From NCBI RefSeq assembly GCF_004361735.1, contig NZ_SNVV01000008.1, forward strand, positions 146,525 through 210,524: a stretch of DNA of 64,000 nt, in the 5' to 3' direction. Positions 35,127-45,334 of this stretch are shown here, piece after piece. The notes under the pieces were generated by a model. It was not told the origin of the DNA. It saw nothing but the letters and a program-made list of their open reading frames with translations, and ran no database searches. The stretch's first letter is position 1. Every line of letters begins with the position of its first letter. Both the position numbers and the translations under genes were made by a program. This stretch comes from Azoarcus indigens. GTDB taxonomy: Bacteria; Pseudomonadota; Gammaproteobacteria; Burkholderiales; Rhodocyclaceae.

Positions 35127-35145
35127 CCTGTCCGTTGCGGACAGG
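35127..35145. promoter_or_regulatory. Inverted repeat upstream of the SagB-like gene
   Basis: CCTGTCCG at 35127-35134 and CGGACAGG at 35138-35145 form an 8-bp perfect stem with a TTG loop, 21 bp upstream of the gene start. On the minus strand the T run comes before the stem, so it is not a terminator. It may be an operator or leader hairpin. Confidence 0.35.
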
Positions 35146-35335
35146 AAAAAGCCGCGTGGGTTCGCGGCGCGCGGACGGCCGCTGGCACAACACCGCCAGG
35201 CGTGAAACCGGACGGCGGCGGCGCCGGTCTCCCGCCCGGCTCTGCGGAAAAGGCCCTGCAGTACAATCGGCCCTCGCCGACCGGCAAACGCCCCGCCCCA
35301 CGGCGGATGGGGCGCAACGACCACCCGAGATTCCG

Positions 35336-35761
35336 ATGGCCTACGACGACAACAACATCTTCGCCCGCATCCTGCGCGGCGAAGCCCCCTGCGTCCCGGT
35401 GTTCGAGGACGCGTTTACCCTGGCCTTCATGGACGTCATGCCGCAAGCCGACGGCCATGTGCTGGTGATCCCGAAGGAGCCGGCCGCCACCTTGTTCGAC
35501 CTCTCGCCGGAGGGCGCCGCCGCCAGCATCCGCAGCACCCGCCGCGCCGCCATCGCGGTGCGCGACGCCTTCGCCGCGCCCGGCGTGTTCGTCGGCCAGT
35601 TCAACGGCGCCGCCGCCGGCCAGACGGTGCCCCACTGCCATTTCCATGTGATTCCGCGCTTCCCCGACGCCAAGCCGCGGGCGCACGCCAGCGTAATGGA
35701 AGACAGCGCCAAGCTGCGCGCCTTCGCCGAACGCATCATCGCCGCGCTGCCGCCGGCCTGA
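35336..35761 (+). CDS. HIT-family nucleotide-binding protein
   Basis: A 141-residue histidine-triad protein. The triad HCHFH(VIPR) is at about residues 99-103, with the catalytic histidine second-last, as in HinT hydrolases that cleave nucleotide phosphoramidates. The start IFARILRGEAPCVPVFEDAF and the MPQADGHVLVIPKEP region are typical. The ATG at 35336 is chosen because upstream codons run through non-coding Arg/Pro-rich sequence. A TACAAT (35262-35267) upstream may be its -10 box; the -35 is weak. It is divergent from the SagB-like gene. Confidence 0.92.
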   Translation: MAYDDNNIFARILRGEAPCVPVFEDAFTLAFMDVMPQADGHVLVIPKEPAATLFDLSPEGAAASIRSTRRAAIAVRDAFAAPGVFVGQFNGAAAGQTVPHCHFHVIPRFPDAKPRAHASVMEDSAKLRAFAERIIAALPPA

Positions 35762-35883
35762 GCTCATCCCCGCGGCCGCACTCCCCGGGCAGCAGGCCGC
35801 TCGCCGCGGCTTACGCACTGGACGGCGCCAGCGGGGGCGAGGACAATTTCCGCGGTCAGCCCACCGTCCGCGCCCATCGCCAG

Positions 35884-36333
35884 ATGAAGACTCCGCCGGC
35901 CGAACGCAGCATGCAGGAAACCCGCAGCGCCGCCACGGCGCGCCCGCCGCGCGGGCTGCGGCGCTGGGCCTGGCTGGCGCTGGCCTACATCAGCCTGGGG
36001 CTGGCGCTGGTGGCGCTGGCCATTCCCGGCATCCCCTCCACCGAATTCGTGCTGCTGTCCGCCTGGGCGGCGGCCAAGAGCTCGCCCCGCCTCACCGCCT
36101 GGCTGGAGAACCACCGCCTGTTCGGCCCCATGCTGCACAACTGGCGCAATGGCCGGCTGGTGAGCCGCCGGGCCAAGATCAGCGCCTCGCTGGCAATGAG
36201 CGTCTGCCTGTTGATCATGCTGTGGACGGTGCCGCAGCGCTGGGTGATCGTGCTCGCCACCCTGGGCATGGGCGCCGGCGCCCTGTGGATGTGGTCGCGC
36301 CCGGAGCCGGACACCAACCGACGCGGCTCGTGA
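35884..36333 (+). CDS. YbaN-family (DUF454) inner-membrane protein
   Basis: A 149-residue small membrane protein. A basic N-terminus (residues 1-27) precedes helix one (WAWLALAYISLGLALVALAIPGIPSTEF), then the family signature AAKSSPRLTAWLENHRLFGPMLHNW near residues 63-87, then SRRAKISASLAMSVCLLIMLW and a last helix. It fits DUF454/YbaN, whose function is unknown. A start at the internal ATG 35911 would give 140 residues and is equally possible. It runs toward the monooxygenase gene on the other strand. Confidence 0.87.
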   Translation: MKTPPAERSMQETRSAATARPPRGLRRWAWLALAYISLGLALVALAIPGIPSTEFVLLSAWAAAKSSPRLTAWLENHRLFGPMLHNWRNGRLVSRRAKISASLAMSVCLLIMLWTVPQRWVIVLATLGMGAGALWMWSRPEPDTNRRGS

Positions 36334-36354
36334 GGCGCCGCTTCCCCCGCGGCG

Positions 36355-36651
36355 TCAGCCGATCTCGTCCAGCAGCAGGATCTGGATATCGCCGCTGCCA
36401 TGCTCGGCCAGCACGCCGCCCAGCGCCTGGAAATGCTCGGTTGCCTCATGCGCCGCCAGCGCGCTGCGGTCGCGCCAGCGCTCGATGACCACATAACGGC
36501 CGGCAACGTCCCTGTCCTTGTGCAGCCGGTACCACTGGCAGCCGGCCTCCCGCCGCGATGCTTCGGCGCAGCGCGCCAGCGCCGCCCCCACCGCCTCTTC
36601 GCCGCCGGGCTTCGCCTGCACGATGGCAACCACGTCCAGCAATCCGCTCAT
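36355..36651 (-). CDS. ABM-domain quinol monooxygenase-like protein
   Basis: A 98-residue protein of the antibiotic-biosynthesis monooxygenase fold (YgiN-like). It shows DVVAIVQAKPGGEEAVGAAL, YRLHKDRDVAGRYVVIERW and DRSALAAHEATEHFQAL. The start at 36651 has AAGGA upstream; the frame continues further upstream without coding character. These ferredoxin-like dimers oxidise quinols or act as small oxygenases without cofactor. It is convergent with ybaN and divergent from the DUF4105 gene. Confidence 0.85.
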   Translation of the reverse strand: MSGLLDVVAIVQAKPGGEEAVGAALARCAEASRREAGCQWYRLHKDRDVAGRYVVIERWRDRSALAAHEATEHFQALGGVLAEHGSGDIQILLLDEIG

Positions 36652-37039
36652 GTGTCCATTCCTTACGGGTTGAGAAACTCGATGAATACTGCCGCCGCCA
36701 TTGGACGAGGCCGTTGGCAGGTAAGGCGCCCCGCCCTGCAAAGGGCCGGCAACAGGCTGGCCCAGACCGCCGGCCAAGAAGGCGCAAGCCGGCCCCGATC
36801 GCACCACAAGACCGCTGACATGCGGGCATGCCCCTGGGCTCGGCGCTGGACACGAGCGATCGATTATCCGATATTCCCGCGACCGCCCGCGCCGGCGGCC
36901 CGCTGCACGGCAGCTACCGGCGCCATAACAATAGACCAGGCCTCCCCTCCCCCATGTCGGCCCGCTCCCTGCCCCACCCCTGCCCCTTGCCTCCGGCCAC
37001 GGCCCGCCGTTGCCGCCTCGCCCCGGCCGGAGCCGCCTG
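36652..37039. other. 388-bp divergent intergenic region
   Basis: No gene is supported here. A partly symmetric TCGATTATCCGA (36859-36870 area) is the only regulatory-looking element and resembles a LysR-type half-site pair, though no LysR gene is nearby. The final 120 bases are C-rich. Promoters for both flanking genes should lie here but none is clear. Confidence 0.4.
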
Positions 37040-38038
37040 ATGAGGCGCAGCCGCCCCGTGCTCCGCAGCCTGCTCAGCCTGGCCGGGCTGCTGGCCACCA
37101 CCTGGGGGGCGATGGCGCTGGGCTACCGGCTGGAGTGGCCACTGGCCGGCCTGGGCCTGCTGATCGCCGGCTGGACGCTGCTCGGGCTCGGCCTGGTCGT
37201 GGCGCTGTGGCGCGGCCATGCCAGCATGGCCTTGGCCGGCTACGCACTGGCCTTCGCGGTGCTGCTCGCCTGGTGGAACAGTCTGCAGCCTTCCAACGAC
37301 CGCGACTGGAGCGATGACGTGGCACGGCTGACGACCGGCCGCAGCGAGGGTTCGCAACTGCATCTGCGCAACGTGCGCAATTTCGACTGGCACTCGGACG
37401 AGGACTACACCATCGCCTGGGAAAACCGCGACTACGATCTCGACGGACTGCGCTCGGTGGACATGCTCACCTCCTACTGGGGCATGCCGGCCATCGCCCA
37501 TGTCCTGGTGTCCTTCGGCTTCGACGACGGCCGCTTCCTCACCTTCACCGTGGAGATCCGCAAGGAGCGCGGCGAGGCTTATTCGGAGATCGGCGGCTTC
37601 TTCAAGCAGTTCGAGTTGAGCATCCTCGCCACCGACGAGCGCGACGCCATCCGCGTGCGCAGCAACATCCGCGGCGAGGACGTCTATCTCTACCGGGTGG
37701 CCATGCCGCAATCGACGATGCGCGCGCTGCTGCTGTCCTATGTCGAGCAGGCCAACGCCCTGGCGCGCCGGCCGCGCTTCTACAACACCGTCACCGCCAA
37801 CTGCACCACCATCGTGTTCGACATGATGCGCAAGATCGTCGGCGGCCTGCCGCTGGACCACCGCCTGCTGCTCACCGGCTACCTGCCGGGCTATGTGCGG
37901 GACGTCGGCGGCCTGCAGCCCGGCCATACGCTGGAGGAACTGCGCAGCCGCGGCCGCATCACCGACCGCGCCCTGCGCGCCGGCGACAGCAAAGACTTTT
38001 CAACGCGGATACGGCTGGGAGTACCGGGCTGGGAGTGA
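37040..38038 (+). CDS. DUF4105-family membrane protein
   Basis: A 332-residue protein. The N-terminus has three membrane segments (about 11-28, 35-55, 63-80). Residues 85-320 are a periplasmic or outward-facing DUF4105 domain, also called the Lnb N-terminal periplasmic domain. It includes YWGMPAIAHVLVSFGFDD (His154), FTVEIRKERGEAYS and FYNTVTANCTTIVFDM with Cys255, a possible cysteine-type catalytic pair with His154. The first ATG at 37040 is chosen because sequence before it is C-rich non-coding. The function is unknown; members may be envelope peptidases or lipid enzymes. Confidence 0.88.
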   Translation: MRRSRPVLRSLLSLAGLLATTWGAMALGYRLEWPLAGLGLLIAGWTLLGLGLVVALWRGHASMALAGYALAFAVLLAWWNSLQPSNDRDWSDDVARLTTGRSEGSQLHLRNVRNFDWHSDEDYTIAWENRDYDLDGLRSVDMLTSYWGMPAIAHVLVSFGFDDGRFLTFTVEIRKERGEAYSEIGGFFKQFELSILATDERDAIRVRSNIRGEDVYLYRVAMPQSTMRALLLSYVEQANALARRPRFYNTVTANCTTIVFDMMRKIVGGLPLDHRLLLTGYLPGYVRDVGGLQPGHTLEELRSRGRITDRALRAGDSKDFSTRIRLGVPGWE

Positions 38039-38040
38039 GT

Positions 38041-38444
38041 CTTGCCCCCCGTCCTGGAGCAGCACCCGTTCCAGGTCGAGCGCGCAGCCTGCAGCCACAG
38101 TTCCGCCAGCGCTGACAGGCGCTGCGTCTCGCTGAGCCCGCCCAGCCGCCCCAGCCCTGTCCTGCAACCATCCCCTGCAGCCCCACCATCCGCAATGCCG
38201 CCCCGCGGGCGTGCTGAGCTAGCCGGTGGAAAACACGTCTCCCCAGCGCAAGCTCACGTAATCGGGGCTCTCCCGCGGGCTGACCTTGACACCGGCACAG
38301 GCAGCCAGCATCGCAACGGCAAGGAGCAGCGGCAGGCGGAGCAGGCAAAGCGCGGGACGGACATCGGCAGACCCGCAGTGGAGCGGCGATGGCAGAAAGA
38401 GACCGTGTGCTGCCCCCCGCCGCAGCGCCCTGCGCCATCGCCAA
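38041..38444 (-). pseudogene. Decayed lipoprotein/esterase-like gene
   Basis: The upstream part (minus strand) reads a lipoprotein signal LLLAVAMLAAC, then VKVSPRESPDYVSLRWGDVF and STG, and stops at TAG (38219-38221). Directly after the stop the reading continues LSTP and then, in the two other frames, RAALRMVGLQ and GLSETQRLSALAELWLQAA. This order matches, from memory, the N-terminal region of a Rhodocyclales family of alpha/beta-hydrolase lipoproteins. The reading frame is thus broken by one nonsense change and at least two frameshifts, and the 3' part is missing, cut at the end of the DUF4105 gene. The parent family is less certain than the fact of decay. Confidence 0.55.
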
Positions 38445-38491
38445 TTAATTAAACAAAAATATGAAATAAGGCGAAGAAGCTTATCACTCGG

Positions 38492-38735
38492 CGGTGTAAC
38501 ACCGTTTTCCGGACATCCCAACATCAGCGGGTATGCTTCATTGACGAATATTCAACAGCGGCAGGATAATCAGGCCACAGGTGAACTCTACCGGGAGCAA
38601 AAGCAAGGAGCCCCCAGCTGGTATGCTCCGTGGCGTCGCTTCCATGACGACATGCCATGCCGGATGCAAGCGGGTATCGCCCGCTGGGCGTGGCAAGGGC
38701 CCGCGGCAAAGCGCGGGCGGCGATCCGTTTTTTCC
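38492..38735 (+). promoter_or_regulatory. Leader region of the efflux operon with hairpins
   Basis: The 306-bp stretch 38445-38750 has no supported gene. It contains CGGTG-TAA-CACCG followed by TTTT (38492-38508), and a 7-bp GCCCGCG/CGCGGGC stem (38699-38705 with 38712-38718) followed nine bases later by a run of T ending 17 bp before the outer-membrane-factor ATG. The second could act as a leader terminator. The AT-rich block 38445-38470 is a possible promoter site. Confidence 0.35.
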
Positions 38736-38750
38736 GTATCAGGACCATCC

Positions 38751-40274
38751 ATGCCGGACAGCTTCCCCTCCCCCGGAACGACACCCCTGAATGCCCTGGG
38801 CCCTCAGCGCCTAACCGGACGGCGTGCCGGCCAGCTCCCCCTGCTCCGTCTTGCCCTGCTGCTGCCACTGGCCCTGTTGGCCGGCTGTGGCACCCTGGCA
38901 CCGGATTACGAGCAGCCGCAGCTGCCCGTCTCCGCCGCCTATCCTCTGGATGCGCCCCTGCCCGCCGGCGGTACGCCGCCCGCACAACTGGCCTGGCAGG
39001 ATTACTTCACCGATCCGCAGTTGCGCCACCTGATCGCCAGCGCGCTGACCCACAACCGCGATCTGCGCAGCGCGGTGCTGCGGGTGGAAGAGGCCCGCGC
39101 CAGCTACGGCATCCGCCGCGCCGACCGCTTTCCCACCGTGGGCCTGGCCATCGACGCCACCCGCGGGCGCACACCGGCGGATCTCAGCCTCACCGGCAAG
39201 GCGGAAGTCGCCGGCCAGTATGAAGCGGGCCTCGGCATCTCCAGCTGGGAGCTGGATTTCTGGGGCCGGGTGCGCAGCCTGGAAGACGCCGCGCTGCAGG
39301 AATATCTCGCCACCGAGGCCGCCCGCCAGGCTTTCGCCATCAGCCTGGTCGCCCAGGTGGCGGACGCTTACCTCACGCTGCGGGAGCTGGACGAACGCAT
39401 ACGCCTCGCCCGCGAGACCGTCGCCAGCCGCGAGGAATCCTTCCGTATCTTCAACCGCCGCTACCAGGTCGGCGCCACCTCGCGATTGGACCTCACCCAG
39501 GTGGAAACGCTGCTGGCGCAGGCGCAGACGCTGGGCGTTCAGCTGGAGCAGAGCCGCGCCGCCCAGGCCCATGCGCTGGCCGAACTGGTGGGCGCGCCGC
39601 TGGAACTCGCCGCCGCGCCGGGCCTGGACCGCGACGGCGGCCTGCAGGTGCTGCGCCCTGGTCTGCCGGCCGAACTGCTCACCAGCCGGCCGGACATCAT
39701 GGCCGCCGAACGCAGGCTGAAGGCGGCCAACGCCAGCATAGGCGCCGCCCGCGCCGCCTTCTTCCCGCGCATCACCCTCACCACCTCCGCCGGCACTGCC
39801 AGCGCCGAGTTGGAGGGGCTGTTCGACGCCGGCAGCGGCAGCTGGCGCTTCATGCCCAGCCTGTCGCTGCCGCTGTTCGACGCCGGCCGCAACCGCGCCA
39901 ACCTGGAGCTGGCCGAGGTACGCCGCGACCTCGCCGTCGCCAGCTATGAGAAGACGGTGCAGACCGCCTTCCGCGAAGTCGCCGACGCCCTCTCCGCCCA
40001 GCGCTGGCTGGGCGAGCAGCTGCGCATCCTGCAAGGCAGCCTCGCCACCCAGGCGGAGCGCGCGCGCCTCGCCCAGTTGCGCTACGACAACGGCGCCGCC
40101 CGTTACCTGGAGGTGCTGGACGCCCAGCGCGAACTGCTCTCTGCCCAGCAGCAGGTGGTGCAGACCCGCCGCGCCCTGCTCTCCAGCCAGGTAGCGCTGT
40201 ACGCCGCCCTCGGCGGCGGCTCGGCCGCGGCCTCGCCGGCCACCACCGCAACCACCCCATTGCCCACCGAGTAG
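38751..40274 (+). CDS. NodT/OprM-type outer membrane efflux lipoprotein
   Basis: A 507-residue TolC-like outer-membrane factor. The signal ends in [15 protein letters not shown], with lipidated Cys at about residue 44; the frame starts with a long polar leader, so translation could begin somewhat later. Tandem OEP domains follow: [27 protein letters not shown], then [36 protein letters not shown] and the second half [30 protein letters not shown]. It forms the exit duct for drugs or other small molecules. It is first in a four-gene efflux operon, 8 bp before the HlyD gene. Confidence 0.92.
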   Translation: MPDSFPSPGTTPLNALGPQRLTGRRAGQLPLLRLALLLPLALLAGCGTLAPDYEQPQLPVSAAYPLDAPLPAGGTPPAQLAWQDYFTDPQLRHLIASALTHNRDLRSAVLRVEEARASYGIRRADRFPTVGLAIDATRGRTPADLSLTGKAEVAGQYEAGLGISSWELDFWGRVRSLEDAALQEYLATEAARQAFAISLVAQVADAYLTLRELDERIRLARETVASREESFRIFNRRYQVGATSRLDLTQVETLLAQAQTLGVQLEQSRAAQAHALAELVGAPLELAAAPGLDRDGGLQVLRPGLPAELLTSRPDIMAAERRLKAANASIGAARAAFFPRITLTTSAGTASAELEGLFDAGSGSWRFMPSLSLPLFDAGRNRANLELAEVRRDLAVASYEKTVQTAFREVADALSAQRWLGEQLRILQGSLATQAERARLAQLRYDNGAARYLEVLDAQRELLSAQQQVVQTRRALLSSQVALYAALGGGSAAASPATTATTPLPTE

Positions 40275-40282
40275 GCCCAGCC

Positions 40283-41359
40283 ATGAAGCCATCGATCAAG
40301 AACAACAAGCTGATTCCCGTCATCGTGGCGCTGGTGGTCGCGCTCGGCGGCTGGGCGGTCTGGAAGGCGCTGCAGCCCAAGGGGCCGGGCGAGGGCTTCA
40401 TCAGCGGCAACGGCCGCATCGAGGCCACCGAGATCGACGTCGCCACCAAGCTCGGCGGCCGGGTGGTGGACATCTTTGCCGGCGAGGGCGACTTCGTGAA
40501 GGCTGGCGACGTGCTGGTGCAGATGCAGATAGACGTGCTGCAGGCCCAGCGCGACGAGGCCCGCGCCCAGCACCAGCAGGCCATCAACAACGTCGCCAGC
40601 GCCGAGGCCCAGGTGGCGGTGCGGGAGAGCGACCGCGCCGCCGCCGAGGCGCTGGTGGGCCAGCGCGAAAGCGAGCTGGATGCCGCCCGCCGCCGGCTGG
40701 CGCGCTCCCAGACCCTGTCCGGCGAGGGCGCTGCTTCCATCCAGGAGCTGGACGACGACCGCGCCACCGTGCGCAGCGCCGAAGCGGCGGTGAGCGCCGC
40801 GCGCGCCCAGGTGGCGGCGGCGGTGGCCGCCATCGCCGCCGCCAAAGCCCAGCTGGTAGGCGCGAAATCCGTGGTGGAGGCGGCGGCCGCCACCGTCGCC
40901 CGGGTGGAGGCGGACATCACCGACAGCCAGCTGAAGTCGCCGCGCGACGGCCGGGTACAGTTCCGCGTCGCCCAGCCGGGCGAGGTGCTGGGGGCCGGCG
41001 GCAAGGTGCTCAACCTGGTGGACCTGGCCGACGTCTACATGACCTTCTTCCTGCCGGAACAGGCCGCCGGCCGGGTGGCGATGGGCAGCGAGGCCCGCAT
41101 CATCCTCGACGCCGCGCCGCAGTACATCATCCCCGCCCGCATCTCCTTCGTCTCCAGCACCGCCCAGTTCACCCCCAAGACGGTGGAAACCGCGAGCGAG
41201 CGGCAGAAGCTGATGTTCCGGGTGAAGGCGCAGATTCCGCCCGAACTGCTGCAGCAGCACCTGAAGCAGGTGAAGACCGGCCTGCCCGGCGTCGCCTGGC
41301 TCAAGCTCGACTCCCAGGCCCAGTGGCCGGCCGAGTTGCAGACGCGGTTGCCTGAATGA
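40283..41359 (+). CDS. HlyD-family membrane fusion protein (YhiI-like)
   Basis: A 358-residue periplasmic adaptor. One N-terminal anchor (about 8-28, [18 protein letters not shown]) is followed by the lipoyl half-motif [24 protein letters not shown], a long Ala/Glu-rich coiled coil (residues 80-210), and the closing barrel [26 protein letters not shown]. It bridges the inner-membrane ABC complex and the NodT channel. Its length matches E. coli YhiI (355), which is encoded beside rbbA and yhhJ in the same order. It overlaps the ATPase gene by 4 bp. Confidence 0.92.
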   Translation: MKPSIKNNKLIPVIVALVVALGGWAVWKALQPKGPGEGFISGNGRIEATEIDVATKLGGRVVDIFAGEGDFVKAGDVLVQMQIDVLQAQRDEARAQHQQAINNVASAEAQVAVRESDRAAAEALVGQRESELDAARRRLARSQTLSGEGAASIQELDDDRATVRSAEAAVSAARAQVAAAVAAIAAAKAQLVGAKSVVEAAAATVARVEADITDSQLKSPRDGRVQFRVAQPGEVLGAGGKVLNLVDLADVYMTFFLPEQAAGRVAMGSEARIILDAAPQYIIPARISFVSSTAQFTPKTVETASERQKLMFRVKAQIPPELLQQHLKQVKTGLPGVAWLKLDSQAQWPAELQTRLPE

Positions 41360-44112
41360 ACGAGGCGCCCAGCAACGGCGGCCGCCCGGTCGTCCGCATC
41401 GCCGGCGTCAGCCTGAGCTATGGCAAGACGCTGGCGCTGGACGGCGTGGCCCTGGACATTCCCGCCGGCCGCATGGTGGGCCTGATCGGCCCGGACGGCG
41501 TCGGCAAGTCCAGCCTGCTGTCGCTGGTCGCCGGCGCCCGCGCCATCCAGGACGGCACGGTGGAAGCGCTGGGCGGCGACATGGCCGACCGCCGCCACCG
41601 CGAGCGGGTCTGCCCGCACATCGCCTACATGCCGCAGGGCCTGGGCAAGAATCTCTACCCCACGCTGTCGGTGGAGGAGAACCTGCAGTTCTTCGGCCGC
41701 CTGTTCGGCCACGATGCCCAGGAGCGGCGGCGGCGCATCGACCAGCTCACCCGCGCCACCGGCATGCACGCCTTCCTCGACCGCCCCGCGGGCAAGCTCT
41801 CCGGCGGCATGAAGCAGAAGCTGGGGCTGTGCTGCGCGCTCATCCACGACCCCGACCTGTTGATCCTGGATGAACCCACCACTGGCGTCGATCCCCTCGC
41901 CCGCAACCAGTTCTGGGACCTCATCGGCCGCATCCGCAAAACGCGCAAGGGCATGAGCGTGATCGTCGCCACCGCGTACATGGACGAGGCGGAGCGCTTC
42001 GACTGGCTGGTGGCGATGGACGACGGCAAGGTGCTGGCCACCGGCACGCCACAGGAGCTGCACCGCAAGACCGGCTGCGATTCGCTGGAAACCGCCTTCA
42101 TCGCCCTGCTGCCGGAGGAGAAGAAGCGCGGCCACCGCGCGGTGGAAGTGCCCCCGCTGGCGGAAGACGCCGGCGACGGCGACGTCGCCATCGAGGCGCG
42201 CGAACTCACCATGCGCTTCGGCGACTTCACCGCGGTGGACAAGGTGAGCTTCCGCATCCGCCGCGGCGAGATCTTCGGCTTCCTCGGCTCCAACGGCTGC
42301 GGCAAGTCCACCACCATGAAGATGCTCACCGGCCTGCTGCCGGCCAGCGAGGGCCAGGCCTGGCTGTTCGGCAAGGAGGTGGATCCGCGCGACATCGACA
42401 CCCGCCGCCGCGTCGGCTACATGTCCCAGGCCTTCTCGCTCTACGGCGAACTCACGGTGGAGCAGAACCTGGTGCTGCACGCCCGCCTGTTCCAGGTGGC
42501 GGAGGCCGACATCCCGGGCCGGGTGGACGAGATGGTGGCGCGCTTCGACCTCGACGCGGTGCGCGGCGCGCTGCCGGAAAACCTGCCGCTGGGCATACGC
42601 CAGCGCCTGTCGCTGGCGGTGGCCATGGTGCACAAGCCCGACCTGCTGATCCTGGACGAGCCCACCTCCGGCGTCGATCCGGTGGCGCGCGACACCTTCT
42701 GGCGGCTGATGGTGGATCTCGCCCGCAAGGACAAGGTCACCCTCTTCATCTCCACCCACTTCATGAACGAGGCCGAGCGCTGCGACCGCATCTCCCTGAT
42801 GCACGCCGGCAAGGTGCTGGTGAGCGCGCCGCCGGCCGAGTTGGTCGCGCAGCGCCAGGCGGACAGCCTGGAGCAGGCCTTCATCGCCTACCTGAAAGAC
42901 GCCGGCGCCGAGGGCGACCAACCGGATGCGAATGAAGCGGCGGAATCCCCGGTCTCCGCCAGCCGCGCCGAACCACCGCGCCGCCGCTTCAGCCTGGCCC
43001 GGGCGCTGAGCTTCAGCCTGCGCGAATCGCTGGAGTTGCAGCGCGACCCGGTGCGCGCCACGCTGGCGCTGGCCGGCACGCTGATCCTGATGTTCATCAT
43101 GGGCTACGGCATCAGCCTGGACGTGGAAGACCTCAGCTTCGCCGTGCTGGACCGCGACCAGACCACGCTGAGCCAGAACTACGCCCTCAACCTCGCCGGC
43201 TCGCGCTACTTCATCGAACACCCGCCCATCAGCGACTACGCCGACCTCGACCGCCGCATGCGCAGCGGCGAGCTTGCGCTGGCCATCGAGATTCCACCCG
43301 GCTTCGCCCGCGACGTGCTGCGCGGCAATACGGTGCAGATCGGCGCCTGGTTCGACGGCGCCATGCCCTCGCGGGCGGAAACTGTGCAGGGCTACATCCA
43401 GGGCATGCATCAGAACTGGCTGCAGGACATGGCGCGCACCCGCCTCGGCCAGAACACTAGCGCCGGCAACGCCACCATAGAAACCCGCTTCCGCTACAAC
43501 CCGGACGTGGAAAGCCTGCCGGCCATGGTGCCGGCGGTGATGCCCATCCTGCTGCTGATGATCCCGGCCATGCTCACCGCGCTGTCGGTGGTGCGGGAGA
43601 AGGAGCTGGGCTCCATCGTCAATCTCTACGTCACCCCGGTGACACGGGCCGAATTCCTCATCGGCAAGCAGCTGCCCTACATCCTGCTGGGCATGCTCAA
43701 CTTCCTGCTGCTCACGCTCCTCGCCATCACCGTGTTCGGCGTGCCCATCAGCGGCAGCTTTCCGACGCTGGCGCTGGCCATGCTGATATTCGTCGCCTTC
43801 GCCACCGGCTTCGGCCTGTTCGCCTCCATCTTCACCCGCAGCCAGATCGCCGCCATCTTCGTCGCCGTCATCGGCACCATGATCCCGGCGATCCAGTTCG
43901 GCGGCCTGCTCAACCCCATCTCCTCGCTGGAGGGGCCGGGCCGCCTCGTCGGCGAGCTTTACCCGGCCAGCCACATCCTGGTGATCAGCCGCGGCGTGTT
44001 CAGCAAGGGCCTCAGCCTGGCCGACCTGCACAGCGCCTTCGTTCCCATCCTGATCGCGGTGCCGGTCATCGTCGGCCTCTCCATCGTGCTGCTGAAGAAA
44101 CAGGACAGCTGA
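41356..44112 (+). CDS. RbbA-type ABC transporter, two ATPase domains fused to permease
   Basis: A 918-residue fusion like E. coli RbbA/YhiH (911). The first ABC domain (about 10-240) has Walker [10 protein letters not shown], signature [11 protein letters not shown] and Walker [14 protein letters not shown]. The second (about 278-510) has GSNGCGKST, a degenerate signature ([11 protein letters not shown]) and [13 protein letters not shown]. Residues 550-910 are an ABC-2 permease with six helices and an ectodomain, ending [11 protein letters not shown]. RbbA was first described as a ribosome-associated ATPase, but the context here, with adaptor, second permease and outer-membrane factor, favours drug efflux. 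It lies between yhiI and yhhJ homologues, overlapping the first by 4 bp. Confidence 0.93.
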   Translation: MNEAPSNGGRPVVRIAGVSLSYGKTLALDGVALDIPAGRMVGLIGPDGVGKSSLLSLVAGARAIQDGTVEALGGDMADRRHRERVCPHIAYMPQGLGKNLYPTLSVEENLQFFGRLFGHDAQERRRRIDQLTRATGMHAFLDRPAGKLSGGMKQKLGLCCALIHDPDLLILDEPTTGVDPLARNQFWDLIGRIRKTRKGMSVIVATAYMDEAERFDWLVAMDDGKVLATGTPQELHRKTGCDSLETAFIALLPEEKKRGHRAVEVPPLAEDAGDGDVAIEARELTMRFGDFTAVDKVSFRIRRGEIFGFLGSNGCGKSTTMKMLTGLLPASEGQAWLFGKEVDPRDIDTRRRVGYMSQAFSLYGELTVEQNLVLHARLFQVAEADIPGRVDEMVARFDLDAVRGALPENLPLGIRQRLSLAVAMVHKPDLLILDEPTSGVDPVARDTFWRLMVDLARKDKVTLFISTHFMNEAERCDRISLMHAGKVLVSAPPAELVAQRQADSLEQAFIAYLKDAGAEGDQPDANEAAESPVSASRAEPPRRRFSLARALSFSLRESLELQRDPVRATLALAGTLILMFIMGYGISLDVEDLSFAVLDRDQTTLSQNYALNLAGSRYFIEHPPISDYADLDRRMRSGELALAIEIPPGFARDVLRGNTVQIGAWFDGAMPSRAETVQGYIQGMHQNWLQDMARTRLGQNTSAGNATIETRFRYNPDVESLPAMVPAVMPILLLMIPAMLTALSVVREKELGSIVNLYVTPVTRAEFLIGKQLPYILLGMLNFLLLTLLAITVFGVPISGSFPTLALAMLIFVAFATGFGLFASIFTRSQIAAIFVAVIGTMIPAIQFGGLLNPISSLEGPGRLVGELYPASHILVISRGVFSKGLSLADLHSAFVPILIAVPVIVGLSIVLLKKQDS

Positions 44113-44114
44113 CC

Positions 44115-45239
44115 ATGAGCCGCCCCGCCAACATCTACCACCTCGGCATCAAGGAGCTGTGGAGCCTGCTGCGCGACCCCATCATGATCGCGCTCATCGC
44201 CTACACCTTCACGCTGGACGTCTACACCGCCTCCACCGCCATCCCGGAGTCGCTGCACATGGCGCCCATCGCCATCGTGGACGAGGATCAGTCGCCGCTG
44301 TCGGCCCGCATCGCCTCCGCCTTCTACCCGCCGCACTTCGTGCGCCCGGCGATGATCACCCTGTCCGAGATCGACCAGGGCATGAACGACGGCAGCTACA
44401 CCTTCGTGCTCAACATTCCGCCCGACTTCCAGCGCGACGTGCTTGCCGGCCGTTCGCCCGCGGTGCAGCTCAATGTGGACGCCACCCGCATGAGCCAGGC
44501 CTTTACCGGCAACAACTACGTGCAGCAGATCGTGCTCGCCGAGGTAAACGAATTCGTGCAGCGCTACCGCGGCAGCGCCGCGCCGCCGGTGGACCTCGCG
44601 CTGCGCGCGCGCTTCAACCCCACGCTGACGCAGACCTGGTTCGGCTCGCTGATGAAGATCATCGACAACGTCACCATGCTGTCCATCATCCTCGCCGGCG
44701 CCGCGCTGATCCGCGAGCGCGAGCACGGCACCATAGAGCACCTGCTGGTGATGCCGGTGACGCCGGGCGAGATCATGCTGGCCAAGGTATGGTCGTCCTC
44801 CCTGGTGGTGCTCGCCGCCGCCGGCATCTCGCTGATGGTGATGGTGCAGGGCGTGCTGCAGGTGCCGGTGGGCGGCTCGGTCGCCCTCTTCCTCGCCTGT
44901 GCGGCGCTGCACCTCTTCGCCACCTCGTCCATGGGCATCTTCATGGCCACGCTGGCGCGCTCCATGCCGCAGTTCGGCCTGCTGATGATCCTGGTGCTGC
45001 TGCCGCTGCAGATGCTCTCCGGCGGCAGCACGCCGCGCGAGAGCATGCCGGAACTGGTGCAGAACGCGATGCTCGCCGCGCCCACCACCCACTTCACCGC
45101 CGCCGCCCAGGCCATTCTCTACCGCGGCGCCGGCATCGACGTGGTATGGCCGCAGATGCTGGCCACCCTCGCCATCGGCACGGTCTTCTTCCTCATCGCC
45201 CTGAACCGCTTCCGCAAAACCATCAGTCAGATGGCATAG
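44115..45239 (+). CDS. ABC-2 type permease (YhhJ-like)
   Basis: A 374-residue permease, the length of YhhJ. One N-terminal helix near residues 22-40 (DPIMIALIAYTFTLDVYT) is followed by a periplasmic domain of about 130 residues and five C-terminal helices. IREREHGTIEHLLVMPVTPGEIMLAKVWSSSLVVL near residue 200 is the ABC-2 signature, and LQMLSGGSTPRESMPELVQ is a typical loop near 300. It would pair with the permease half fused in the RbbA-like protein. It starts 2 bp after that gene's stop and is the last transporter gene of the operon. Confidence 0.92.
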   Translation: MSRPANIYHLGIKELWSLLRDPIMIALIAYTFTLDVYTASTAIPESLHMAPIAIVDEDQSPLSARIASAFYPPHFVRPAMITLSEIDQGMNDGSYTFVLNIPPDFQRDVLAGRSPAVQLNVDATRMSQAFTGNNYVQQIVLAEVNEFVQRYRGSAAPPVDLALRARFNPTLTQTWFGSLMKIIDNVTMLSIILAGAALIREREHGTIEHLLVMPVTPGEIMLAKVWSSSLVVLAAAGISLMVMVQGVLQVPVGGSVALFLACAALHLFATSSMGIFMATLARSMPQFGLLMILVLLPLQMLSGGSTPRESMPELVQNAMLAAPTTHFTAAAQAILYRGAGIDVVWPQMLATLAIGTVFFLIALNRFRKTISQMA

Positions 45240-45334
45240 CCGGCGGCACGATCTTCGCCGCCGGTGAAAAAGCTCACGGCCCGCCCACCTTTGCCGCGGG
45301 CGGCTTGCGATTACCTGCTAAGGTTGGCGCCCTC

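Noticed and set aside
35127..35145. Hairpin as a terminator between the SagB-like and HIT genes
   Set aside because: The genes diverge here, so nothing needs ending, and no T run follows the stem on either strand.
41035..44031. 998-residue open frame antisense to the RbbA-like gene
   Set aside because: Composition of a shadow frame; the plus strand has clear Walker motifs.
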